DNA from: Sphingobium_A sp965228065
GTDB taxonomy: Bacteria > Pseudomonadota > Alphaproteobacteria > Sphingomonadales > Sphingomonadaceae
Assembly (NCBI GenBank): GCA_965228065.1
Contig: OZ245788.1
Location: 2,356,001-2,420,000, forward strand
DNA length: 64,000 bases
Direction of reading: 5' to 3'
Shown: in pieces, positions 52,376 to 60,239 of the stretch
How positions within the stretch are numbered: the first letter of the stretch is position 1
Layout of the letters: every line of letters begins with the position of its first letter
The notes under the pieces: model-generated
Seen by the model: the letters and a program-made list of their open reading frames with translations, nothing else
Told to the model about the DNA's origin: nothing
The model's database searches: none
Made by a program: the position numbers and the translations under genes

Positions 52376-52765
52376 CTAACTACAGAGCAATGGCGGGACG
52401 GTCAGTGCGAGCCCGACAAGGGCAAGTAGCAAGCCGATTATTGTAAGCCGGGCTGGCAAATGCACTGCCGGATCTGGCGAGGCGATATACCAGCGCAATC
52501 TCCCCCACCATCCGACACGCCGGATCGAAAAGTTGAGCGATGCACCCTTCTCAACGCCAAGGAAGTCACGAATATCGAACGGCATGAAGATGAGATCTTT
52601 CTCGGCATGCCCCATAACAAGCACATGAAGGCCTTTTCCATTGTCCTCGTTTACGAGCCAGGCGATGCCGAAACGCTCGATCCCGCCGCGGTGTCTATGA
52701 TGAAGGCGCACCAAATGTCGGCCTGCGTCGCCGGGTGGCAATCCATGCACTGGAAGTTTAGGCAT
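52376..52765 (-). CDS. Small membrane-anchored hypothetical protein
   Basis: A 129-residue protein with a soluble N-terminal part (LNVLVMGHAEKDLIFMPFD-like region, seen as LHVLVMGHAEKDLIFMPFD) and a C-terminal hydrophobic helix (LTIIGLLLALVGLALTVPPLL). The ATG at 52765 is preceded by GGGGAGG, only three bases away. The minus-strand frame looks protein-like, while the opposite frame here does not. I do not recognise the family. It lies at the edge of the RT-nuclease island but on the other strand. Confidence 0.6.
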   Translation of the reverse strand: MPKLPVHGLPPGDAGRHLVRLHHRHRGGIERFGIAWLVNEDNGKGLHVLVMGHAEKDLIFMPFDIRDFLGVEKGASLNFSIRRVGWWGRLRWYIASPDPAVHLPARLTIIGLLLALVGLALTVPPLLCS

Positions 52766-52945
52766 GATCCTCCCCGCTAGAAGCCCATTTCTACCTACCG
52801 AGTGCTATTCACCAGTCAACTTAACGAAAGGTGGTCAACTGGATCGACGGGAATCCCGGCCAACGACCGACCGGTCACGGTATGGTCGCTGTCCGAATGT
52901 CGACGCCCCCCAGTCTCAGTCGTTCCAGATTACGGGGCGCACAAC

Positions 52946-55012
52946 CTAAAGCGTCTGCCGCAACCGAACCAGAAAGAACGGATCCATCGCCGCATTCCGC
53001 CGCTCTATCGCGACAAGCTGCCCGCTACTGCGCGGGCCGTCGTAGAGCAGGCGTTTGCGGCCGCGCGAGCGGAAGCTGATATTCTCGAACATGAAGCGCA
53101 GCGCCGTGCCGGGCTTCACCGTCCAGTCCCAATAGATCTTGGCCAGCGGATCGCTGGAGGCGTGGATGGTTCGGATCTCGTTGATCCGGTAGGACGTCTC
53201 CTGAAATCCCGTGTAGAAATCGGCGGTGATCACGGATCGCAGGCGCGGCAGATCCTTGATGATCGTGATGTCCGCCTGGAACGGGCGCTGGAGCGAGATG
53301 CGCCGCCGCTCGGCCGTCACCGGATCGGTTACGCGCGAGCGGCGCCAGGCGGCGTTCATCCGGATCAGCGTGCCGCTCGCGCCCAGCCGGTCGAGCGGCA
53401 GGCTGACCGCCAGCTTCGCCTCCTGCCGGGTGCCGTTGCCGATATTGCCCGGCGCGTCGAAGCGGTTCTCGATCGGGATCAGGTCGATCACGTCGGTCAG
53501 CTTCGCATGGCTGGCGGTCAGCGTCACCGCGCCGCGCCCCGAGAAGTGCCGCTCGACGACCGTCTCGAACAGCCAGGCCTGTTCCGGCGTCAGATCCGGA
53601 TTGCCCGCGCTGACCGTGCCCGAATCCAAAGATGCGGTGCTTGCGAAATCCTCGAAGTCGAGCTGCCTGACCTGGCGTTCGGCGCGCAACCGGATCTCCC
53701 AATCCTTCGCGGGCTCGATCGTCACGTTGAGCCGGGGCTTCAGGAATCGCAGCGATCTCGACTGGGTGACGTCGCCGATCACGCCGATCGTCGAGCTTTC
53801 ATAGCCGATCGCCGCCTCCACCGTCGTGCCGCTCGACGCCTGCCAGCGGGCGGCGCTTTCGGCGTCGATGCGGCGTTCCTCCACCCGGATATTGGCCGAT
53901 GGCAGGATGACGGGCACGCCGCCGCGCACCAGGCTGCTCTTCGCGTCGAGGAAATTGAAGGTGCGCTCGATGCGGCCGTCGATGGTGAGCGTCGCCGTCG
54001 GCACGAAGCTGCCCGAGGCGCGCACGATCGACTCCCCGGAATTGGCGCGCTCGTCGGAGATCTGCGCCACGCCCGTGCCCGTCGACGAGGATCGCAGCCG
54101 ATCGCGCTCGCGTCCCTCAAGCGCGAGTAGGCGCAGGGTCAGGCGCGAGGAGACGATCCGCTCATATTCGATGCTCGCCACACCCTCGTCGCTCGCGAAA
54201 TTCGCGTCGACGGTTTCGCGGAACGGCGCGCCGCTGATGTTGGTCATGCGGGTGATGTCGCGCCGGTCCTGCCGGTCGCGCTCGCCGGTGATGCTGAAGC
54301 GCACGAAATCCGGGCCGTTGCGATATTCGGCGGCGCCGTTCCCGCCGATAATGAACCGGTCCCAGTCCGCCTCGAACTTTCCCAGATCGGTGATCAGCCC
54401 GTTCCGGTCGCGGCGCGACGACCGGCCGGTGCCGGTGATCGTCTGGTCCTTGTCCTCGCGCCAGTGGAGCACGCCCTCCAGCGAGAGGGTGCGACCGGTG
54501 CGCGATCCCTCGATGCGCGCGATGCGGGCGGGCATGTCGTTGGTGTAGAATTTGGTCATCAGCTCGGTCGCGACCGAGGTGGCCGCGCCCGATCGGCGGA
54601 CGATGTTGGCGACGACGGTCTGGCCGCGCATGTCGATGCCCGGAGTGCCGCCGCGGATGATATCGATGCGCAGGATGCCGCTCGCCGGGATCCGCCGCAA
54701 TATATCATCCAGGATCTGCGATTTGGTCGAGGGACGCTGCCCGTCGATCAGGATGTTGCCGCCGGCGCCCGCCAACCCCCGGATGCTCGTATCGCCCCTG
54801 TCATAGGTGAATCCGGGAATCCGCGTGATCATGTCGAGCGCCATGTTCGGCTGATATTCGGCGAAGAATTCGGGCGGGTATGACAGCACACTGCCGCTGC
54901 CCTGCGCCATGGATGTGGGTGAGGGGAGCTCCGGTTCCTCCTGGGCACGCAGTGCCCCTTCGCCCAATACGCCGAACGAACAGATCAATCCCGCGGTCAG
55001 CCGCCTCCGCAT
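52946..55012 (-). CDS. TonB-dependent outer-membrane receptor
   Basis: A 688-residue outer-membrane protein with a signal peptide (LICSFGVLGEGALRAQ), a plug domain (about 45-150; IPGFTYDRGDTSIRGLAG, NILIDGQRPSTKS) and a barrel. It lacks an obvious DEIVVTG-type TonB box and ends in Leu rather than the usual aromatic residue, so it differs from the 33 kb receptor. The ATG at 55012 follows a GGGAGA-type ribosome binding site. Divergent from the cupin gene, with 134 bp between them. The substrate is unknown. Confidence 0.85.
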   Translation of the reverse strand: MRRRLTAGLICSFGVLGEGALRAQEEPELPSPTSMAQGSGSVLSYPPEFFAEYQPNMALDMITRIPGFTYDRGDTSIRGLAGAGGNILIDGQRPSTKSQILDDILRRIPASGILRIDIIRGGTPGIDMRGQTVVANIVRRSGAATSVATELMTKFYTNDMPARIARIEGSRTGRTLSLEGVLHWREDKDQTITGTGRSSRRDRNGLITDLGKFEADWDRFIIGGNGAAEYRNGPDFVRFSITGERDRQDRRDITRMTNISGAPFRETVDANFASDEGVASIEYERIVSSRLTLRLLALEGRERDRLRSSSTGTGVAQISDERANSGESIVRASGSFVPTATLTIDGRIERTFNFLDAKSSLVRGGVPVILPSANIRVEERRIDAESAARWQASSGTTVEAAIGYESSTIGVIGDVTQSRSLRFLKPRLNVTIEPAKDWEIRLRAERQVRQLDFEDFASTASLDSGTVSAGNPDLTPEQAWLFETVVERHFSGRGAVTLTASHAKLTDVIDLIPIENRFDAPGNIGNGTRQEAKLAVSLPLDRLGASGTLIRMNAAWRRSRVTDPVTAERRRISLQRPFQADITIIKDLPRLRSVITADFYTGFQETSYRINEIRTIHASSDPLAKIYWDWTVKPGTALRFMFENISFRSRGRKRLLYDGPRSSGQLVAIERRNAAMDPFFLVRLRQTL

Positions 55013-55146
55013 TTCCGTCTCCCTTGCCGGGAAACCTATCCGCCTCCATCACAAGCGCAATTTCATTGTCGGATGCCGGCCATGGCTTGCCGATGCGATC
55101 GCGTTGGGGAAAAAGGGCGGTTCGGGCACGATCCGGAGGGAGAAGC

Positions 55147-55698
55147 ATGTTCCAGCTTGAAGCGTTCATCCAGGATTGCCTGACGGCGGTCCGCAGCGAT
55201 CCGACGCATGTGACGGTGCAGGATGTGATGAAGCGGGCCTTCGCCGATCCCGGCGCGGTGATGGCCGCGGTCGGCAAGCCGACCGAGAGCGGTCTCGTCT
55301 CGCTATTCCAGTCGCCCGAACTGACCGTGCTCAACGTCGTCTGGAAGCCGGGCATGGCGATCATGCCGCACAATCACCGGATCTGGGCACTGATCGGCGT
55401 CTATCAGGGGCAGGAGGACAATGTGTTCTGGCGGCGGCTGGAGGGCGATGCCGACGGCCGGATCGAGCCCGCCAGCACGAAATCGCTGTTCGTCGGCGAC
55501 GTGATGCCGCTCGGCAAGGACATCATCCATTCGGTCACCAATCCCAGCGCGGAACTGACCGGCGCCATCCATGTCTATGGCGGCCCGTTCTTCGAGATCG
55601 AGCGCAGCGAATGGGATCCGGAGGCGCTGACCGAACGCGTCTATGATCTGGAAAAGGCGAAGGCCATGTTCGCGCCGAAAGTGGAGGCTGTCGATTAG
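55147..55698 (+). CDS. Cupin protein resembling cysteine/thiol dioxygenases
   Basis: A 183-residue cytosolic cupin. The metal-binding pattern PHNHRIWALIGVYQGQE gives H75 and H77, and a later DIIHSVTNP supplies the third His. HxH and H with a YGG segment (IHVYGGPFFE) is the layout of cysteine dioxygenase-type thiol dioxygenases. The substrate could be cysteine, 3-mercaptopropionate or another thiol. ATG 55147 is well placed after GGAGGG. Divergent from a TonB receptor and 3.2 kb from a persulfide-dioxygenase-like gene, which would fit sulfur metabolism. Confidence 0.75.
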   Translation: MFQLEAFIQDCLTAVRSDPTHVTVQDVMKRAFADPGAVMAAVGKPTESGLVSLFQSPELTVLNVVWKPGMAIMPHNHRIWALIGVYQGQEDNVFWRRLEGDADGRIEPASTKSLFVGDVMPLGKDIIHSVTNPSAELTGAIHVYGGPFFEIERSEWDPEALTERVYDLEKAKAMFAPKVEAVD

Positions 55699-55810
55699 GT
55701 CGTAAACCTGCAAATGCGGATGGCGGGTCTCGCCCCAATTCTCGCCGTTGGCGCCTAAAGTGGCGCTTTCCGCAAGCCGACGTTAGGATCGATCGGAATC
55801 GGGGAGAGGT

Positions 55811-56089
55811 ATGAGAGCAGCATTTTGGCGTTTCGCGCACCAGCGATATCAAGCCAGAAGACCCTCGCTTCTTGTCGATGTCGCGGCGTTCATATGGTTC
55901 GCGTTCTTCGCGCTCGTTTATGCGGCAGCTTTGCTAGCGGGCTGGGTGCCGCATGTCGTGGAGGCGCTGGTCGGCCTCTTTCTGGTTGGTGGACCGCTTA
56001 TTCTGGGGGTGCTTCATCGCCGTATTCGGGTCGAAGCGGCGAAGTCGTCGGACGCTCTTTATCGGAAGCGGTTGCAGACAAATCGGTGA
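55811..56089 (+). CDS. Small membrane protein, unknown
   Basis: A 92-residue protein with two hydrophobic helices (VAAFIWFAFFALVYAAALLAG and a second, VEALVGLFLVGGPLILGVL, the first read in two overlapping parts) and basic ends. ATG 55811 has GGGGAGAGG directly upstream, which supports translation. I do not recognise the family. It lies 112 bases after the cupin gene and converges on the threonine synthase-like gene. Confidence 0.7.
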   Translation: MRAAFWRFAHQRYQARRPSLLVDVAAFIWFAFFALVYAAALLAGWVPHVVEALVGLFLVGGPLILGVLHRRIRVEAAKSSDALYRKRLQTNR

Positions 56090-56182
56090 TCGGCCGTGTC
56101 CGCTTGCCGGCATCCGCGGGCAAGAAGCCGCGCTTCCGCTAACCACCCAGTCCCGGCCGTCCTTCGCTAACGGGTTCACGAC

Positions 56183-57427
56183 CTAAAGCACCGAAAAATC
56201 GATTGGCCCATGCCGGTCGAGCGATGCCGAGCGATCGGGCAGAGGGTATTTGAGCCCCGTCGCGCAGTTGAACAGCAGCACGCGATCGCGCTTGCCGACG
56301 ATCCCTTCGTCCAGCGTCTTGCGGTATGCGGCATAGGTCGCGCCGCCTTCGGGGCAGAGCAGCACGCCCTCCTTCTGCCCGACCTCGTCGACCGCCGCGG
56401 CGATCGACGCATCCGACACCGCGATCGCCATGCCGCCGCTTTCGCGCACCGCGTCGAGGATCAGGAAATCGCCCACGGCCTGCGGCACGCGGATGCCCGA
56501 TGCGATCGTCTCGGCGCCTTCCCAGCGCGTCGCGTGGCGCTCGCCCGCATCGAAGGCGCGGACCATCGGCGCGCATCCCTCCGCCTGGACCGCGATCATC
56601 CGCGGCCGTTCGGACCCGATGAAGCCGAGCGCCTCCAGCTCCTGGAAACTCTTCCACATGCCGATCAGCCCGGTGCCGCCGCCGGTGGGGTAGAAGATCA
56701 CGTCGGGAAGCTGCCAGCCGAGCTGTTCGGCCAGTTCCAGCCCCATCGTCTTCTTGCCCTCGATCCGATAGGGCTCCTTCAGCGTCGACAGGTCGAACCA
56801 GCCGCGCTCCTTCGCGCCCTGCGCGACCAGCTTGCCGCAATCGTCGATCAGCCCGTTCACGCGATAGACGCGCGCGCCTTGGGCCGCGATCTCGCGCACG
56901 TTGATCTCGGGCGTGTCGGCGGGGCAGAAGATCACCGCCTCGATACCCGCCTGCCGCGCATAGGCCGCGGCGGCTGCGCCGGCATTGCCGTTGGTCGGCA
57001 TGGCGATGGCGGTGACGCCCAGTTCCTTCGCCATCGAGATCGCCATGACCAGGCCGCGCGCCTTGAACGATCCGGTCGGCAACCGCCCTTCATCCTTTAC
57101 CCACAGCGCATCGACGCCCAGTTCGCCGGCGATCGTACGCAGCGGCAGGATCGGCGTGGCATTCTCGCCCAGGCTGATCACGTTCCGCGTCTGGCGGACG
57201 GGCAGCAACTCGCGATACCGCCACAGATCGGCCGGGCGCGACGCCAGCGCATTGCGCGTCATCGTCGCCCGGACACCGTCGAGATCGTAGCGGACGAGCA
57301 GCGGCCGGCCGGCGCGCGACAGGCCGTGCAGCCGGTCCGCCTCGTAGCGCTCGCCGGTGATCGAGCATTCGAGATGGCTGACGAAGGTCGCGCGCTCCGC
57401 GGTGAGATTGTCGTCGTGACGCATCAT
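56183..57427 (-). CDS. Threonine synthase-like PLP enzyme
   Basis: A 414-residue fold-type II pyridoxal-phosphate enzyme. The PLP Lys is in PTGSFKARG (K122), followed by PTNGNAGAAAAAYA and the phosphate-binding glycine loop TGGGTGLIG. The N terminus (LECSITGERYEADRLHGLS) has the extra segment of threonine synthases. Threonine synthase converts O-phosphohomoserine to threonine; no other threonine genes are nearby, so a related lyase function is possible. ATG 57427 is five bases after GGGAG; the ATG three bases later is equally plausible. The far upstream frame is rejected because it is not protein-like. Confidence 0.85.
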   Translation of the reverse strand: MMRHDDNLTAERATFVSHLECSITGERYEADRLHGLSRAGRPLLVRYDLDGVRATMTRNALASRPADLWRYRELLPVRQTRNVISLGENATPILPLRTIAGELGVDALWVKDEGRLPTGSFKARGLVMAISMAKELGVTAIAMPTNGNAGAAAAAYARQAGIEAVIFCPADTPEINVREIAAQGARVYRVNGLIDDCGKLVAQGAKERGWFDLSTLKEPYRIEGKKTMGLELAEQLGWQLPDVIFYPTGGGTGLIGMWKSFQELEALGFIGSERPRMIAVQAEGCAPMVRAFDAGERHATRWEGAETIASGIRVPQAVGDFLILDAVRESGGMAIAVSDASIAAAVDEVGQKEGVLLCPEGGATYAAYRKTLDEGIVGKRDRVLLFNCATGLKYPLPDRSASLDRHGPIDFSVL

Positions 57428-57652
57428 GCCGGCTCCCGATGGAAAGTGTCTCGATGGACCCGGCGGGGGCGGGGGACAAATCGTCATTGGTGATAGGCGA
57501 ATTCACCGGCGGGCATGGAGTGGGAGGCATTGTCCCGTCTTGTCCGCCCTCTCACGTCATCGTCGCAAAAGCGCACTCCTGTTCGGGATTTTGTCCAAAG
57601 GCTGAGCATAGGGAGACGCGGAGATACTGAGCAGTTCGGATGTCCTTTCACT

Positions 57653-57742
57653 CCGTTCGGGCTGAGCCTGTCGAAGCCCCTGCCTTTCTGATCGCCGATG
57701 CAGAAAAGAAGAACAGGGCTTCGACAGGCTCAGCCCGAACGG
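57653..57742. repeat. 27-bp perfect inverted repeat, dispersed-palindrome type
   Basis: Arms 57653-57679 and 57716-57742 are exact inverted copies beginning CCGTTCGGGCTGAGCC, with a 36-bp spacer. It sits in the 430-bp gap between the threonine synthase-like gene and the divergent LysR gene, and no gene is visible in the gap. The sequence matches, from memory, a palindrome found many times in sphingomonad genomes. Confidence 0.9.
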
Positions 57743-57857
57743 GATTTGGACACTCCCTCAAACCATGTCTCAACACCCAGCCCGGCCCAGCGCTTGCCAT
57801 CAGCTTTGGTTTATGTTCGATCCATATCCATAAACATTGCTTATCCGGAAGAGGCCG

Positions 57858-58826
57858 ATGCAGAATTCAGCCAGCGCGCTTTCGCTGCGGCATTTCCGTG
57901 CCATCCTGGCGATCGCTGACACGGGCAATCTGATCGGTGCCGCGCGCGTGCTCAATCTCAGTCAGCCGGCGATCACCAAGGCGTTGCAGGAGGCGGAGGC
58001 GATCATCGGCGCCCCGATCTTCGAACGCACCAGCCGCGGTGCGCGGCCGACCATCTTCGGCGATGCGCTGATCGGCCATGGCCGGATCATCCTGTCCCAG
58101 CTCGCCCATGCCGGAGAAGAAGTCGACGATCTGCGCGACGGGCTGGGCGGACAGGTGGTGATCGGCGGGCTGGCGGCGGCGACGGTCGAGCTGCTGCCGC
58201 TGGCTATCGCGAAGCTCCGGGCGGATCGGCCCAGGCTGTCGGTCTCGGTGATCGAGGCGACCAACGATCGTCTGATCCCGTTGCTGCGCGGCGGCGAACT
58301 CGATTTCTTGGTCGGCCGATTATCGCGCGCCCGTGATCTGGAGGGGTTGGCGCAGGAAGCGCTTTTTCACGATATTGCCTGCGTCGTGGCCGGTCCGGAT
58401 CATCCGCTGCGATCGGCCCCAACGCTCACGCTCGGCGACCTGCTGGACGAACGCTGGATTCTGCCGACGAGCGGATCGACTCTTCGCGGGCCGGTCGAGG
58501 CCGCGTTCCTGGCCGAGGGCCTCGAGCCGCCGCGCCATGCGGTGGAATCGGTTGCGCTGCTGACCAACAGCCTGCTGATCCGCGACCATGGCTATATCGC
58601 CTTCTATCCCTGGCCGATCGCGCAACGCGAAGCGGCGCTGGGTCAGATCTCGATCCTGCCGATCGCACTGGACGCGACCGACGCGATGATCGGCGTGACC
58701 ACGCGCCGCGGCGCGCGGCTGTCGCCCGCGGCGCAGGACGCGATCGCGTGCATCCGCGCGGTGGCGAAGGCGATCGGAGTGCCGGGAGCAGCGCGTCAGG
58801 ACCGATCGCCATTCAGTTCAGACTGA
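57858..58826 (+). CDS. LysR-family transcriptional regulator
   Basis: A 322-residue regulator with a winged helix-turn-helix (about 8-70; LRHFRAILAIADTGNLIGAARVLNLSQPAITKAL in two parts) and a periplasmic-binding-like effector domain (about 95-300). ATG 57858 follows GAAGAGG. LysR proteins usually control a divergent neighbour, here the threonine synthase-like gene across 430 bp. The last 9 or so codons (DRSPFSSD) fall inside a repeat element with 19-bp terminal inverted repeats, so the original C terminus has probably been replaced. Confidence 0.93.
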   Translation: MQNSASALSLRHFRAILAIADTGNLIGAARVLNLSQPAITKALQEAEAIIGAPIFERTSRGARPTIFGDALIGHGRIILSQLAHAGEEVDDLRDGLGGQVVIGGLAAATVELLPLAIAKLRADRPRLSVSVIEATNDRLIPLLRGGELDFLVGRLSRARDLEGLAQEALFHDIACVVAGPDHPLRSAPTLTLGDLLDERWILPTSGSTLRGPVEAAFLAEGLEPPRHAVESVALLTNSLLIRDHGYIAFYPWPIAQREAALGQISILPIALDATDAMIGVTTRRGARLSPAAQDAIACIRAVAKAIGVPGAARQDRSPFSSD

Positions 58827-58942
58827 GCCGAAAATGGTGATTTCTCGTGACCCGGAGCGCAGCGTACTTACCGTACGTGAGCACCGGAAGCGCGGGAAAG
58901 CGCCATTTGCAGGCCGGTATGGGCTGAATGGCGATCGGTCCT
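58798..58942. repeat. 145-bp element with 19-bp perfect terminal inverted repeats
   Basis: AGGACCGATCGCCATTCAG (58798-58816) is exactly inverted at 58924-58942, with a 107-bp interior that includes ACTTACCGTACGTGAG. The left end overlaps the end of the LysR gene and the right end includes part of the stop codon of the MBL/rhodanese gene. It looks like a small non-autonomous (MITE-like) or structured palindromic element inserted between convergent genes. No target-site duplication is visible. Confidence 0.8.
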
Positions 58943-59969
58943 AGCGTTCGACGGGATAACCCGCTTCCGACCAGGCCTTCATGCCGCCGTCCAGCGCGGT
59001 CGCGCGGCGATAGCCCAGGTCTCGCAAAGTCGCGGCGGCGAGCGTCGAGATCTTGCCGAATTCGCAGCAGGTGATCACCTTCACTGTCGGGTCGGGCAGG
59101 GCGGTGTTGACGCGCAGTTCGAGCTGGCCGCGCGGAAGATGCATTGCACCGGCGATACGGCCGGCGTCATAGGCATCCTTCTCGCGGACATCGAGGATCA
59201 CGATGTCTTGCGCGTTGCTGCCGATCCGGTCGTTGAGTTCTGCGAGCGACATGAAGGGCACTTTCGCCGCGGCGTCGGCGAGCAATTGCGCAATTGTCAC
59301 CCCGCCGCTCATATTCGTGCGCAGCGCCTCGGTCAGATGCGTCGGCGCGGCGAGATCGAGCTGCTGCATCATCTCGACGAACGCAGCTCGCTCGGTCTTC
59401 TGCAGACGCGGATTGTCCGCGATCTCCGCGCCGATCGTCGAATGCGACCGGCCTTTGTAATCATGCGCGGGAAAGACGAGCGTCTCGGGCGGCAAAGTGA
59501 GCAGCTTGTCGAACAGGCTGTCATACAGCGCGTTCGGATCGCCGCTCGGCAGGTCCGTCCGGCCGGTCCCGCCGATCAGCAACGTATCCCCGGTGAACAC
59601 CCGGTCGCCAACCGCCAGGCACATCGAATCGCGGGTATGCCCGGGCGTGTGCAGCGCCTTCAGGCGAAGCTCGCCGACGATCAGCATGTCGCCGTCGTCC
59701 AGGCGCATGTCGGGAAAGGGCGCGGGGCTCAGTCGATGGACCACGACCGGCGCATGCAGCGCCTTGGCGAGCCCGAGGCTGGCGGAGAAATGATCGGCAT
59801 GGGTGTGCGTGTCGACGATATAGCGGACATGGATGCCCAGCTGGTTCACCAGCCCGAGATAACGGTCGATCTGCGACAGTTCGGGATCAATGAACACCGC
59901 CGCGCGCGTTGCCGCGCACCCCACGAGATAGGATTGGCATCCGCCCGTCGCGATCTGTTCGAAGATCAT
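58941..59969 (-). CDS. MBL-fold/rhodanese fusion, persulfide dioxygenase-like (ETHE1/BLH-type)
   Basis: A 342-residue protein. Residues 1-235 are a metallo-beta-lactamase-fold domain with the metal-binding THTHADH (H55, H57, D59, H60), TPGHTRDS and GDTLLIGG. Residues about 250-342 are a rhodanese domain with the catalytic Cys in ITCCEFGK (C301/C302). ETHE1-type enzymes oxidise glutathione persulfide to sulfite with oxygen, and the rhodanese part can exchange the sulfane sulfur. ATG 59969 follows GGGGAG. Its stop lies within the right end of a 145-bp inverted-repeat element, so its 3' end may also have been altered. Confidence 0.9.
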   Translation of the reverse strand: MIFEQIATGGCQSYLVGCAATRAAVFIDPELSQIDRYLGLVNQLGIHVRYIVDTHTHADHFSASLGLAKALHAPVVVHRLSPAPFPDMRLDDGDMLIVGELRLKALHTPGHTRDSMCLAVGDRVFTGDTLLIGGTGRTDLPSGDPNALYDSLFDKLLTLPPETLVFPAHDYKGRSHSTIGAEIADNPRLQKTERAAFVEMMQQLDLAAPTHLTEALRTNMSGGVTIAQLLADAAAKVPFMSLAELNDRIGSNAQDIVILDVREKDAYDAGRIAGAMHLPRGQLELRVNTALPDPTVKVITCCEFGKISTLAAATLRDLGYRRATALDGGMKAWSEAGYPVER

Positions 59970-60239
59970 GTCCACTCCCCGGATTCTTCGCGAATTGCTG
60001 CGCGCGAACGACCTGCGTCGCATCGCCGCAAGATCGCCACAATAGCGAGAGGGGTGCGTTCGTGCGCGGTAAAATCACCTGCTCGATTGGCGGTGCGGCG
60101 ATATGAACTGATCCGGTTTTCACCCCAGTCGACGCGAAGGTGGAGAAATCTGGCCTGATCGTGACAAATGACATGGCCGATTTGCCGAACGGAGAATTCG
60201 GCGTAAGCTGTCGCATCGCCATCCCCGGGGGAATCAATC

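Noticed and set aside
52460..52780. 106-codon plus-strand frame
   Set aside because: The minus-strand frame has a good ribosome binding site and a membrane helix; this one has no supporting feature.
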